From Pseudomonadales bacterium (GTDB taxonomy: Bacteria > Pseudomonadota > Gammaproteobacteria > Pseudomonadales > Alcanivoracaceae): 46,234 nt of DNA. Location of the stretch: positions 1 through 46,234 of the forward strand of contig JAKSCQ010000287.1 in NCBI GenBank assembly GCA_022360555.1, given 5' to 3'. The notes under the pieces were generated by a model, which was given only the letters and a program-made list of their open reading frames with translations, ran no database searches and was not told the DNA's origin. Of this stretch, positions 1 to 8,053 are shown piece after piece (the first letter of the stretch is position 1; each line of letters begins with the position of its first letter). A program made the translations under genes and the position numbers.

Positions 1-896
1 AATAGGTTCTGTAGGTTCTCTGGCAGAGGGAGGATATGAGTGTTCCGGTTTTTGGTATCGGATACCGTCAGAGTCCTCGCCTCAAAACTGATATCACCCC
101 AGGTTAACTGTGCCGCCTCATTGCGGCGTAAACCGGTAAACAACATCAATTCCAGGTAATCCGCCACGGTTTCAGCCGGTGTCCCCACCCCTTCCAGCCT
201 GAGGGTATCCAACGCCCCTACAAAGGCCTTGAGCTGGTGGGGCTGAATGTACCTTTCTCTAGGTTTTGTCCGGTTCCAGGTCCTGGTGCGAGAAAGGATA
301 TCGACAGGGTTAACCGGTATTAGCGGGTTTCCCTGGGAATCCTCGTATTGGTACTGGGAGAAGTTGAATACCGCGTTCAGCACTCTCATGGCGGAGTTGG
401 CATAGGAGGGACCGCTATTGGTGGTCAAAGCCTGATGTTTACGCTGCACGTTGGCCTTTGTAATGTCTACAAGTCGCTTCCGGTGCCAATCCTTGAAGGC
501 CGTTGTCATCAGACGCCGGTAGTCGTAGAGGGTCTTTTCTTTGAGGTTATGCTTGCGGGTGGATACATAGGCCTCAAAGGCCTCCAGGAGCGTGACCTTG
601 TTTGCCCTCTCCGCAACTTTCTTGGTTTGCGGGTTCTCGCCCTTGGATATCTCCCCCAGGAGCTTATAGGCCTCTTGCCTGGCGATGGCTGGCGTCATGG
701 CCGGGTAGTCCCCCAGCTTCAACCGGGTCGGCTTGCCTTCCAGGCGGCGGTACAGCACGAAAGACTTTGCGCCCTTGGAGGTTACAGCCAGCTGCAACCC
801 CTTCACCTGCTCGTCGTTGTAGTAGGCGCGCTTGCTGCCCTCAGGGAGCGGCAACCCGTCAATGCTTCGCTTGGTGAAATTCAGTTTGTTGGTCAT
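1..896 (-). CDS. Tyrosine-type site-specific integrase, C-terminus cut by window edge
   Basis: Reading the minus strand from the ATG at 896 gives 298 codons that stay open to the window edge. The start MTNKLNFTKRSIDGLP and the following 90 or so residues match the arm-DNA-binding domain (DUF4102) of P4-like integrases. A core-binding helical region follows. Near residues 254-262 the motif TGLRRNEAA is catalytic box I with its arginine (R257). The remaining catalytic residues, including the tyrosine nucleophile, lie outside the window. Such enzymes recombine an element into the 3' end of a tRNA gene, and a tRNA-Thr 3' remnant lies 170 bp upstream. The gene points into the element, away from the junction. 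Product family is clear; whether the gene is intact cannot be judged. Confidence 0.93.
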   Translation of the reverse strand, partial: MTNKLNFTKRSIDGLPLPEGSKRAYYNDEQVKGLQLAVTSKGAKSFVLYRRLEGKPTRLKLGDYPAMTPAIARQEAYKLLGEISKGENPQTKKVAERANKVTLLEAFEAYVSTRKHNLKEKTLYDYRRLMTTAFKDWHRKRLVDITKANVQRKHQALTTNSGPSYANSAMRVLNAVFNFSQYQYEDSQGNPLIPVNPVDILSRTRTWNRTKPRERYIQPHQLKAFVGALDTLRLEGVGTPAETVADYLELMLFTGLRRNEAAQLTWGDISFEARTLTVSDTKNRNTHILPLPENLQNL

Positions 897-919
897 CGGC
901 CCATCCAACCCTCAATCCC

Positions 920-938
920 GGTGCTACGCTGGTGCTAC
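920..938. repeat. Direct repeat GGTGCTAC x2, possible integrase arm-type sites
   Basis: GGTGCTAC occurs at 920-927 and 931-938, an 11-bp period that puts both copies on one face of the helix. They lie just upstream of the integrase start and between it and the att remnant, where tyrosine integrases often have arm-type binding sites. The function is inferred from position only. Confidence 0.4.
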
Positions 939-1068
939 AGCGTGCAGGAATTCACGGGTATTCCCATGAATCTACATGGACCGATAATGCCGCCTAACCC
1001 AATGATTTGCAAAGACTAGTGATAGATAGTGAATCACCATGAATTATGGCGAATATGGCATCAAAATA

Positions 1069-1114
1069 ATTCGTAATCAGTAGGTCCGCGGTTCGATTCC
1101 GCGTTCCGGCACCA
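1069..1114 (+). other. Attachment site: 3' remnant of tRNA-Thr(CGT)
   Basis: This segment reads as the 3' half of a tRNA: an anticodon loop with CGT (1072-1076 region), the 3' anticodon strand ATCAG, variable loop, a T-arm with GGTTCGATTCC, and an acceptor 3' strand TTCCGGCACCA. The 5' half is absent: no GCCGGAA acceptor strand or D-arm lies in the preceding 80 bases, and the 5' anticodon strand (expected CTGA) is replaced by AAATA. This is what integration into a tRNA 3' end leaves behind. With CCA to the right, the element lies to the left and the intact tRNA should lie at its far end, outside the window. The native terminator still follows. The Thr(CGT) identity comes from the anticodon and memory of the family. 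Confidence 0.85.
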
Positions 1115-1124
1115 TTTTGAATGC

Positions 1125-1165
1125 AAAAAAAAGCCGCTCCTGACCATCAGGAGCGGCTTTTTTGT
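1125..1165 (+). terminator. Rho-independent terminator of the tRNA-Thr unit
   Basis: A 13-bp stem AAGCCGCTCCTGA / TCAGGAGCGGCTT with a short loop is followed by a run of T and preceded by a run of A, so it could work in both directions. It lies 16 bases after the CCA of the tRNA remnant, as expected for the original tRNA terminator on the backbone side of the junction. Confidence 0.9.
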
Positions 1166-1200
1166 GTGGCGTCAATCACTGCAGCCTATCTGCAGGTGCG

Positions 1201-1246
1201 GCGCTGGCGGCGCGATTCCAGGCTGGATTATCGTGCCGCCAGCGGC
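1201..1246. repeat. Inverted repeat between junction and outer membrane protein gene
   Basis: GCGCTGGCGGCGCGAT (1201-1216) is mirrored by ATCGTGCCGCCAGCG (1230-1244), giving a long imperfect stem with a 13-base loop just downstream of the minus-strand gene ending at 1263. It may serve as its transcript end, but there is no T tract. Confidence 0.5.
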
Positions 1247-1262
1247 GGTTCCTACAGCAGGG

Positions 1263-2333
1263 TCACTTCCCTCCGAAGGCTTTCTGCCATCCCAGGGTGA
1301 ACGTGTAATCCGTTTCCATCTGGATACCGTGCAGCGACTCCTGCACCGGAGCCTTGTATTCCATGGCCAGGCGGTGGCCTTTCAGGGCGCCATTCTTGCC
1401 CAACAGGTTCAGGCCCAGGCCGATATCCAGCCGCTGGCCCCCCTTGGCATCCGGGTCCGCCGCCGGGTTCATCATGGGAGAAATCATCAGGTCTTCCGCC
1501 TGACCATGGATATCGGACCACCAGCTTTTGTAGGCCGCCAGCGAGACCGACGCCCAGGGCGTCACCGGTTTGGCTGCCCAGGCGGTCAGATAGCGCCGTG
1601 ACCCCAGCTTGTAGCCCTGATCGTTCTCGTCCAGCGCGATTTTGGCGCTGGCCTGGGCGCCCCAGCTCCAGGTGTCATACTGCTTGTTCAGGGTAATGCC
1701 CGGGCGCGCTTCGTAGCTGCCGGAGCCGAGCTGCATGGGGTAAGGCAACTGCATGTCCTTGCCCTGCATGGGCACATAGTCTTCTTCCTCGATGGAGCCG
1801 GTGGGCAGGCCCAGCCCCAGGTTCAGGTGCAGCCGGTAGCCGTCGTTGTCCCAGATTTTGTACAGGGCCGCGACACTGGCATCTCCGATGCCCGAGGTTT
1901 CGGTATCGAACTCCGACTCGGTGGTGCCCATCATCATGGTCATCCGGGTTTTCGTGGTCATCTCATTGGTGGTATACGGCAGCATGGCCATGAGGGTGAG
2001 ATTGTCCGTGGGGGCGTACATGGCACCCAGCATGTGCATGTGCATGGTCATCTCGTAGGGCAGCGCCTTCATGGCGCCCATGCCCATGTTCATGCCGGGA
2101 ATTTCCGCAAAGGCTTCATTGGTACTCAGTGATTCGCTGCCGGATTTGGCGCCGCTCATGCCCATTCCCATATAGCGATAGGACAGCATCCACTCGCCCT
2201 TGCCGTGGGTATGATCCCCCATGACCGAAATCGGTGCATGGCTGTCCGGGCGGCCCCCGTCGTAATGGGCCTGGACCGTTCCGGTTCCCAGCAGCAATGC
2301 CGCAGCGGTAAGTATATCGGCTCTGATTCGCAT
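1263..2333 (-). CDS. Outer membrane beta-barrel protein, MetA-pathway (phenol degradation)-like, Met/His-rich
   Basis: A 356-residue protein with a clear signal peptide (MRIRADILTAAALLL...VQA, about 22 residues). The chosen ATG has AAGGGGAAC just upstream; a longer reading to 2594 has no signal peptide and is rejected. The body has alternating aromatic/polar beta strands and the long extracellular-loop look of the MetA-pathway phenol-degradation/transporter family. Residues 81-135 hold 16 methionines plus histidines (for example MTMHMHMLG), and HTHG occurs at 41-44. This composition suggests a metal-linked, perhaps copper, role, which is inference. The AraC regulator gene ends 82 bp upstream on the same strand. 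Confidence 0.75.
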   Translation of the reverse strand: MRIRADILTAAALLLGTGTVQAHYDGGRPDSHAPISVMGDHTHGKGEWMLSYRYMGMGMSGAKSGSESLSTNEAFAEIPGMNMGMGAMKALPYEMTMHMHMLGAMYAPTDNLTLMAMLPYTTNEMTTKTRMTMMMGTTESEFDTETSGIGDASVAALYKIWDNDGYRLHLNLGLGLPTGSIEEEDYVPMQGKDMQLPYPMQLGSGSYEARPGITLNKQYDTWSWGAQASAKIALDENDQGYKLGSRRYLTAWAAKPVTPWASVSLAAYKSWWSDIHGQAEDLMISPMMNPAADPDAKGGQRLDIGLGLNLLGKNGALKGHRLAMEYKAPVQESLHGIQMETDYTFTLGWQKAFGGK

Positions 2334-2415
2334 CTTGTTCCCCTTTGCATGACAACGGCGGCCAGCATACAAATCCGGCGCCTCATGCCAATGTGGCAAA
2401 ATGTCGCAGTGTCGT

Positions 2416-3435
2416 TCAGGAGAACTGCTTGCGATACTGGCCCGGGGCACAGCCCTGCCAGCGCTTGAAGGCGTGATAGAAATTGGCGGTGTCGGAAAAA
2501 CCCAGGCGATGGGCCAGTGACTGCATATCACAGGAAGACGAACGTAACGCCTGGCAGGCGTGCTGATGCCGGACCTGGTCACGCAACTGGGCAAAGCGGG
2601 TGCCCTCTTCCTGCAGGCGGCGTTGCAGCGTCCGCGGTGTCATGGCCAAGGCATCGGCCACCGCTTCCATGGTCAGCCCCGACCCTCCCAGTTGCTGCTC
2701 CAGTTGCTTGACCACCTGGCCGGTCACTCCCGCAGCCCGGGACAAGCCGGCCAGCACCTGGTCGGCGGATTGGCGCAGACGCTCGTGATATTTCGGGTAG
2801 GCGCGGGGCAAGGCCAATGACAGGGCATCCACAGGGATGCGAATGCTGTTGGTGCCGGCGCCGAAACGTAACGGGCAGTGAAAAAAATCCCGGTAGGCTT
2901 GCAGTTCCTGTGCCGGTGGCTGCGGGTGCAGGAAGCAGGCTTCCTGCACAGGCAGCGTGTCACCCAGCAATGAACGACCAATGGCCACCATGGTGGAAAC
3001 CACCACCTCGTTGTGGGTTCGCGTGGCGGTAAACCGCAGGCCCGGCGCCGTGCTGGTCACGGCGAGGACCACATCGCCTTCCTGCGGTGTCAGGGAAAAC
3101 TCCAGATAGGGCACCACCAGATCCTTGTAGCGGAACAACATGGCCAGGCCCTGCTTCAGGGTATCGGCGGTGGCCATCAGGTTGCCCAACAAATCCAGGT
3201 TGCCATAGTGATTGTCGGCGCCGACATGCAGGCCGAACAGGGGATCATCGCTTTCGGAAAATGCCGAATACAGCAACTCGTCCAGTTGCCTGAGACTGAT
3301 GAAACGGTCGCTGCGACCGACAATGTCCGCATCAATACCGGCACGTTCAAACAGGGCCTGAACATTGAGTCGGCTGCGCAGGGACACTTCGAGCAGGCCT
3401 GGCAGAATCGATGCCGGAAGCAACGTGGTTGTCAT
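2416..3435 (-). CDS. AraC-family transcriptional regulator (Arabinose_bd type)
   Basis: A 339-residue protein. Residues about 15-205 fit the N-terminal effector domain found in OruR/ArgR-like AraC regulators. The C-terminal 100 residues carry two helix-turn-helix motifs (LTMEAVADALAMTPRTLQRR and MQSLAHRLGFSDTANFYHAF) and the signature ending FKRWQGCAPGQYRK. The ATG at 3435 is preceded by GAGGTA with good spacing; a start at 3456 is possible. It probably controls the outer membrane protein gene directly downstream or the divergent SRPBCC-exporter pair; the target is not visible in the sequence. Confidence 0.9.
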   Translation of the reverse strand: MTTTLLPASILPGLLEVSLRSRLNVQALFERAGIDADIVGRSDRFISLRQLDELLYSAFSESDDPLFGLHVGADNHYGNLDLLGNLMATADTLKQGLAMLFRYKDLVVPYLEFSLTPQEGDVVLAVTSTAPGLRFTATRTHNEVVVSTMVAIGRSLLGDTLPVQEACFLHPQPPAQELQAYRDFFHCPLRFGAGTNSIRIPVDALSLALPRAYPKYHERLRQSADQVLAGLSRAAGVTGQVVKQLEQQLGGSGLTMEAVADALAMTPRTLQRRLQEEGTRFAQLRDQVRHQHACQALRSSSCDMQSLAHRLGFSDTANFYHAFKRWQGCAPGQYRKQFS

Positions 3436-3632
3436 TGTGGGTACCTCGCAATGCATCGAAACTAGGCAATGGCTCTGAACAGGTCAACACACCCTGCCGA
3501 ATTGGCCCGTTTTACCGACTGGAGGTTGGTGAGCACACTGAGTACCCTACTGGCAGCACTTTATCACTCGCCTACTGCACGGCATTTGGTGAAATATTCA
3601 GGCCTGCCTCACAAGAACAGGAACACGCATAT

Positions 3633-4067
3633 ATGCTGAAACACTATCTGGTCGATGAAGTCACCGATACCCGCGCCTCGCGCAAACAGGCCTTCAAACT
3701 TTTTGCTGATGCCAGTAACTGGCAAAGCTGGTGCTCGGTGGTACGTCATGCTCGCTTGCTCAACGGCGACTGGCGCCCGGGGGCCTTCCTGTTGTTCGTC
3801 GTGGACCTGCCCGGCCTGCCACCGGCGCCCGTGGTGGTGCGCGTCTACGAGTATGAGGAAAACCGGCGGATTACCTGGGGAGTGGACCTGCCAGTGGGCC
3901 GGGTCCTGCACCGCTTCACCTTTATGGATGACGACGACGGCAACTGCCGGGTCCACCAGGAAGAATGGACCGAAGGCCTGCTCACCCCCCTGGTCGGCTG
4001 GCCCGTGGGCAAGCTGATTCACCGTTTCGATACCCGCTTTGCCGCAGAATATGCGGCCATGTTCTGA
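3633..4067 (+). CDS. SRPBCC (START-like) domain protein
   Basis: A 144-residue protein with the pattern of the SRPBCC/polyketide cyclase fold. The opening YLVDEVTDTRASRKQAFKLF and ADASNWQSWCSVV give the first strand and helix. A run of beta strands follows, then a C-terminal amphipathic helix (VGKLIHRFDTRFAAEYAAMF). The start is the ATG before MLKHYLV; the frame is open further upstream but without a signal. The family binds hydrophobic ligands in a cavity. The exporter gene begins 25 bp downstream on the same strand, so the two are probably co-transcribed and may act on the same lipid-like substrate. No ligand can be named. Confidence 0.75.
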   Translation: MLKHYLVDEVTDTRASRKQAFKLFADASNWQSWCSVVRHARLLNGDWRPGAFLLFVVDLPGLPPAPVVVRVYEYEENRRITWGVDLPVGRVLHRFTFMDDDDGNCRVHQEEWTEGLLTPLVGWPVGKLIHRFDTRFAAEYAAMF

Positions 4068-4092
4068 TTGAACGACAACAACGGACATATTC

Positions 4093-6711
4093 ATGACCCA
4101 TCGGCTGTTTAGCGCCTATTGCCGGGTAGTGCTGGCGCACCCGGTCTTCTGGCTGGTACTGCTGGCACTGGCATGTGGTTTCGCTGGCTGGCAGGCCCGT
4201 CACTTCCAGATCGACGCGTCCACCGATTCCCTGGTACTGGAAGACGACAAGGACCTGCAGTATTACCGTGAAGTTTCCAAGCGTTACGGCGGCAGTGACT
4301 TTCTGGTTATTACCTATACCCCCACCGAAGCGCCGCTGTTCCAGCGCGATACCCTGGGTCACCTGCAATCTCTCCAGCAGGACCTTAAAGCGGTGGACCG
4401 GGTGAGCTCCGTTTACAGCATGCTGGACGTGCCCCTGCTGTTCAGTCCGCAGGTGGAATTCAGCGACCTGGCCAACGATTACCGCACCCTCACCGATAGC
4501 GGCGTGGACCTGCAACTGGCCAAACAGGAATTCACCGACGTCAATCCACTCTACGAGGACCTGCTGGTCAGTGACGATGGCGGTACCACCGCCCTGCTGA
4601 TCACCTTCGAGCGCGACGAAAAATACTACCGGCTGCTCCATCGCCGTAACGACCTGCGCGCCCGGAACAGCAGTGGCGAACTGGACGAGCAGGGACAGGC
4701 CGAACTGGAACAGGCCAGCCAGGCCTTCAGTGAATACAACAGCCAGGTTCAGCAACGTACCGCCGGAGAAATTCAGCAGGTCCGTTCCATCATGGACCAG
4801 TACCGGGACCAGGCCGACCTGTTCCTGGGTGGCATGCCCATGATCACCACCGATGTGGTGAGCTTCATCCGCTCGGACCTGAAAGTTTTTGGCGTGGGCG
4901 TGCTGATCTTCCTGATTCTGGCGCTGTTCATTATTTTCCGCCGTCCCCGCTGGGTGGTTGTGCCGCTGGCCTGCTGTGCCATCACCGTGCTGGTGGTCAC
5001 CGGTTTACTGGGGTTGATGGACTGGAAAGTGTCGATCATCAGCAGCAACTACATCTCGCTGCTGCTGATCATCACCATGTCGATCACCATCCACCTGACC
5101 GTGCGCTTCCGGGAGCTACACGAACAGCACCCGGATGCCTCGCAGTCATGGCTGATCCGTGAAACCGCGGCCCACATGATGCGCCCCAGCATCTACATGA
5201 TTCTGACCTCCATGGTGGGTTTCTCCTCCCTGGTCATCAGCGGCATCCGCCCGGTGATCGACTTTGGCTCGATGATGACCCTGGGCCTGGCCGTGGCGCT
5301 GGTGGTCTGCTTTTTGGTGTTTCCGGCCCTGCTGTCGCCCCTGTCGCCGGGCAAACCCCGGCAAGGCAGGGATATCAGCCGGCAACTGACCCTCGCCTTT
5401 GCCGGTTTCACCGAACGCCACCGCCCCACCCTGCTGTTGGTAGCCCTGGTGGTTGTCGCGGGCTCCCTGTGGGGCGTCGGCAAGCTCACCGTGGAAAACC
5501 GCTTTATCGACTACTTCCAGGAAGACACGGAAATCTACAAGGGCATGGTGCAGATCGACCGCAAACTGGGTGGCACCACGCCTCTGGATATCGTCATTGA
5601 TGCCCCGCAGGTGGAAACGAAGGCCTTTACCGCCGAGCAACCCGCCGCAGGCTGGGATGGCGAAGCCCTGGATGACAGTGCCAGTGATCCCTTTGCCGGG
5701 GACAGCAGCGACCCGTTTGCCGATAGAGATCCTTTCGCCGATGACGCTCCGGTGGAGGATCCGTTCGCGGATTCCGGCAGCGCTCCCTTCGCCACGGACA
5801 CCGCCCAGAGCCAGTCCCTCAAGGACGCCTACTGGTTCACGCCGGCGCGGCTGGCCAAGCTGGTGGAGATTCAGAACTATCTGGAAAGCCTGCCGGAAAC
5901 CGGCAAGGTACTCTCTCTGGCCACCACCTATGAAGTGGCGGAAAAACTCAACGGCGGCCCGCTGGAATACGTGCAGCTCATGCTGCTGGCCAAGTTCATC
6001 CCCCAGGACCTGCACAAGCAACTGGTCAGCCCCTACCTGTCCGACGACGGCAACCAGGTGCGCATCAGCGTGCGGGTGATTGATTCGGACAAGAACCTGA
6101 ATCGCGATGCCCTGCTGGCCAAAATCCGCAATGACCTGCAGAACGACTTCGGTCTGGCGCCCGAGCAGGTGCACCTGACCGGCGCCATGGTGCTCTACAA
6201 CAACATGCTGCAGAGCCTGTTCGACTCCCAGATCAAGACCCTGGGTTACGTGTTCGCCGCCATCCTGGTAATGCTGCTGGTACTGTTCCGCAGCCTGCCC
6301 GTGGCGTTGATCAGCATGGTTCCCAGTCTGGTTTCCGCTGCCCTGGTGCTGGGGCTGATGGGCTGGATCGGCCTGCCGCTGGATCTGATGACCATCACTA
6401 TCACGGCCATCAGTATCGGTATTGCCGTGGACGACACCATTCACTACATCCATCGGTTCCATGAAGAGCTGCCCAATGACAACGACTACGTGGCCACCAT
6501 GAAGCGTTGCCACGGCTCCATCGGCAAGGCCATGTACTACACCTCGCTGACTATCATTGCCGGCTTCTCGATCCTGTCGCTTTCCAGTTTCAACCCCACG
6601 GTCTACTTTGGCCTGCTCACCGGGCTGGCCATGCTGGTGGCGCTACTCAGCAACCTGACCCTGCTGCCGGCCCTGTTAATTACCGTAAAGCCGAAACTGC
6701 GAGCCGGCTAA
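4093..6711 (+). CDS. RND superfamily / MMPL-type exporter with acidic DPFA-repeat insert
   Basis: An 872-residue inner membrane protein with the duplicated RND layout. One helix lies near residues 14-32, a periplasmic loop follows, then a block of about five helices around 258-410. The second half repeats this with a helix at about 445-465, a second loop, and five helices to the C-terminus. The GIAVDDTIHYIHRF segment near the second helix block is typical of the COG1033/MMPL group, which moves lipids or hydrophobic molecules. Residues 527-570 in the second loop form an acidic low-complexity insert with four DPFA and one related APFA motif. The partner SRPBCC gene lies 25 bp upstream. No periplasmic adaptor or outer membrane channel is adjacent. 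Confidence 0.9.
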   Translation: MTHRLFSAYCRVVLAHPVFWLVLLALACGFAGWQARHFQIDASTDSLVLEDDKDLQYYREVSKRYGGSDFLVITYTPTEAPLFQRDTLGHLQSLQQDLKAVDRVSSVYSMLDVPLLFSPQVEFSDLANDYRTLTDSGVDLQLAKQEFTDVNPLYEDLLVSDDGGTTALLITFERDEKYYRLLHRRNDLRARNSSGELDEQGQAELEQASQAFSEYNSQVQQRTAGEIQQVRSIMDQYRDQADLFLGGMPMITTDVVSFIRSDLKVFGVGVLIFLILALFIIFRRPRWVVVPLACCAITVLVVTGLLGLMDWKVSIISSNYISLLLIITMSITIHLTVRFRELHEQHPDASQSWLIRETAAHMMRPSIYMILTSMVGFSSLVISGIRPVIDFGSMMTLGLAVALVVCFLVFPALLSPLSPGKPRQGRDISRQLTLAFAGFTERHRPTLLLVALVVVAGSLWGVGKLTVENRFIDYFQEDTEIYKGMVQIDRKLGGTTPLDIVIDAPQVETKAFTAEQPAAGWDGEALDDSASDPFAGDSSDPFADRDPFADDAPVEDPFADSGSAPFATDTAQSQSLKDAYWFTPARLAKLVEIQNYLESLPETGKVLSLATTYEVAEKLNGGPLEYVQLMLLAKFIPQDLHKQLVSPYLSDDGNQVRISVRVIDSDKNLNRDALLAKIRNDLQNDFGLAPEQVHLTGAMVLYNNMLQSLFDSQIKTLGYVFAAILVMLLVLFRSLPVALISMVPSLVSAALVLGLMGWIGLPLDLMTITITAISIGIAVDDTIHYIHRFHEELPNDNDYVATMKRCHGSIGKAMYYTSLTIIAGFSILSLSSFNPTVYFGLLTGLAMLVALLSNLTLLPALLITVKPKLRAG

Positions 6712-6742
6712 ACCGGCCGCCCCCTCTCACGGACAACCGTAG

Positions 6743-6772
6743 GGCGGAAATGGGCGAAAGCCCATCTCCGCC
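6743..6772 (-). repeat. REP-like hairpin, copy 1
   Basis: A 13-bp stem GGCGGAAATGGGC / GCCCATCTCCGCC with loop GAAA. One position in the stem is A opposite C; read on the minus strand this is a G-T wobble. The mismatch gives the hairpin a direction. Other copies are at 7049, 36788 and 36833. Confidence 0.8.
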
Positions 6773-6788
6773 AATGCCACCGGAGGTA

Positions 6789-6871
6789 AGGGCGAGTTTC
6801 GAAGAGCAAAACCCGAACAGAAGCCCTTGGAAGCAAGAGGGTTTTGCCTTTCGCAACTCGACACTCGCCAC
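6789..6871. repeat. Heptamer-arm inverted-repeat element, TCGNNNC dialect
   Basis: The right arm is four 7-bp units: TTGCCTT, TCGCAAC, TCGACAC, TCGCCAC (6844-6871). The left arm carries the complements AGGGCGA, GTTTCGA, AGAGCAA (6789-6809). Inner GGGTTTTGC and GCAAAACCC complete the stem. The same dialect is used at 20508. Confidence 0.75.
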
Positions 6872-7048
6872 GCATCATTTGACCACTGACCAAATGAACA
6901 GTATATTGATCGTCCGGGTAGCCCGCAGGCCTTCACACTGTGACCCCAGGAAGACCTGATTGATCTCCGTGGCCCCAGGGATGGGGCCCGGGCTCCCGAC
7001 CTTTTTCTTGCACGCCGTAGCCATCTTCCTCGTCGCGGGTGAGTTGGC

Positions 7049-7078
7049 GGCGGAGATGGGCTCACGCCCATTTCCACC
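7049..7078 (+). repeat. REP-like hairpin, copy 2
   Basis: Stem GGCGGAGATGGGC / GCCCATTTCCACC with loop TCAC. The wobble position is a G opposite T on the plus strand, so this copy is inverted relative to the one at 6743. A second G-to-A change is present near the 3' end. Confidence 0.75.
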
Positions 7079-7104
7079 CCACAGACACCACCCCCTCCCT
7101 GCCC

Positions 7105-7128
7105 GTTGGCGCTTTGCTCGCAAAGCGA
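7105..7128 (+). repeat. Half copy of GCTTTGC-type terminal repeat
   Basis: GTTGGCGCTTTGC followed by TCGCAAAGCGA matches the left end of the element at 45020, but no matching inverted right end follows. It looks like a solo terminal repeat; the 16-base core is itself a small palindrome. Confidence 0.65.
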
Positions 7129-7240
7129 CCCCCCTGCCAGCCCCGACGGTTACCGCAATGGGATACAGGTGGAGGATGGAGAAAGGGAAATCAACGAGAT
7201 AGCGAATGCGGTTTCGCCACCCTCTCCGCTGACTTCGGGC

Positions 7241-8053
7241 TCAGGGACACTGGTCTGAAACCAGGTTATTAGCGAGGGTGTAACGGTCGCGCGGGGTATT
7301 GGCGACGATCTCTCCCACTCGTAGCGAGCGCAGCACCCAGGTATCCCAGGCGCGGGTGAAGCGGGTTTCCATGGTCACATTGCCGTGCAACATGTTGGCC
7401 TCGCTGGCCAGCACGGTGAGGTCTTCGCCCTCGTAGCGCACAGAATAGCCCTGGTTGGGATAGGCAATTTCCAGACAGGCCAGGAAGGTTTTCAGGCTGC
7501 GGCTGGAAGGCTGCCCCACCGCATAGGCCAACGGCAGGTCCTGCACCGAGGACAACGCGGGGTAAATATGGGCCGCTGCCAGACGTTCCGCCTGCTCCCT
7601 TTCCGCCTCGGCTTCGCCCTCTTCGCGGTAGTCTTCGGCCAGCTCGCGGGAACGGTCCACGGCTTCCTCAAGCTGGCGCCGCTCTTCGGCCAGCCGGGCC
7701 TTCTCCGCCTTGGCGGCCTGCACCTGTTGCCAGGCCACGGCAATCAGATCGTCCAGCAGGCGCAGGTATTCCCGCTCCGCCTGCGCCTCACTGATGCGCG
7801 TGCGGCACGTCGGCAAAAGCGTATTTTCCAGTTCCTCACGGGGCAGACGCTGTTGCTGTTGATAGGCACGGGACAAGGTCAGGCAGGCGCCCTCCAGCGC
7901 CCCCAGCGACGCCATGGCGTCGTAATCCAGCGAGGCGACACGCTCGGGAGCGTCCTCCCAGCCCAGCCAGGAGGCTGCCCGGGAGGGCAGATGCTGACAC
8001 CCCGCCAAGCCCACGACAGCAAAAACAACAATGACACGCCAGGAGGCCAACAC
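7241..8053 (-). CDS. Putative lipoprotein with central coiled coil
   Basis: A 270-residue protein not recognised as a named family. The GTG start at 8053 has GGAG seven bases upstream. The N-terminus is a lipoprotein signal: a hydrophobic stretch ends in LAGC with the acylated cysteine at residue 19, so it should sit in an outer or inner membrane leaflet facing the periplasm. Residues about 115-165 are highly charged with heptad spacing (KAEKARLAEERRQLEEAV and on), a likely coiled coil. The C-terminal 90 residues look globular, with two more cysteines. It stands alone, transcribed toward the exporter, and no function is claimed. Confidence 0.75.
   Translation of the reverse strand: MLASWRVIVVFAVVGLAGCQHLPSRAASWLGWEDAPERVASLDYDAMASLGALEGACLTLSRAYQQQQRLPREELENTLLPTCRTRISEAQAEREYLRLLDDLIAVAWQQVQAAKAEKARLAEERRQLEEAVDRSRELAEDYREEGEAEAEREQAERLAAAHIYPALSSVQDLPLAYAVGQPSSRSLKTFLACLEIAYPNQGYSVRYEGEDLTVLASEANMLHGNVTMETRFTRAWDTWVLRSLRVGEIVANTPRDRYTLANNLVSDQCP

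Larger units (their letters stand above)
6712..7240. other. 529-bp gene-free repeat cluster
   Basis: The stretch between the exporter and the lipoprotein gene, which ends here from the other strand. It holds no supportable gene. It carries two REP-like hairpins in opposite orientation (6743, 7049), a heptamer-arm element (6789) and a half copy of the GCTTTGC-type repeat (7105). It separates two convergent transcription units, the usual place for such repeats. Confidence 0.7.

Noticed and set aside
1020-1114. Complete tRNA gene
   Set aside because: No 5' acceptor strand, D-arm or 5' anticodon strand is present upstream of the CGT loop; only the 3' 46 bases match.
1263-2594. Longer N-terminus for the Met/His-rich outer membrane protein
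   Set aside because: The extra 87 residues overlap the AraC gene, contain no signal peptide and leave the real signal peptide internal.
5146-6513. Minus-strand open frame of 455 codons inside the exporter
   Set aside because: His/Gln/Gly-rich shadow with no recognisable domain, opposite a well-defined membrane protein.
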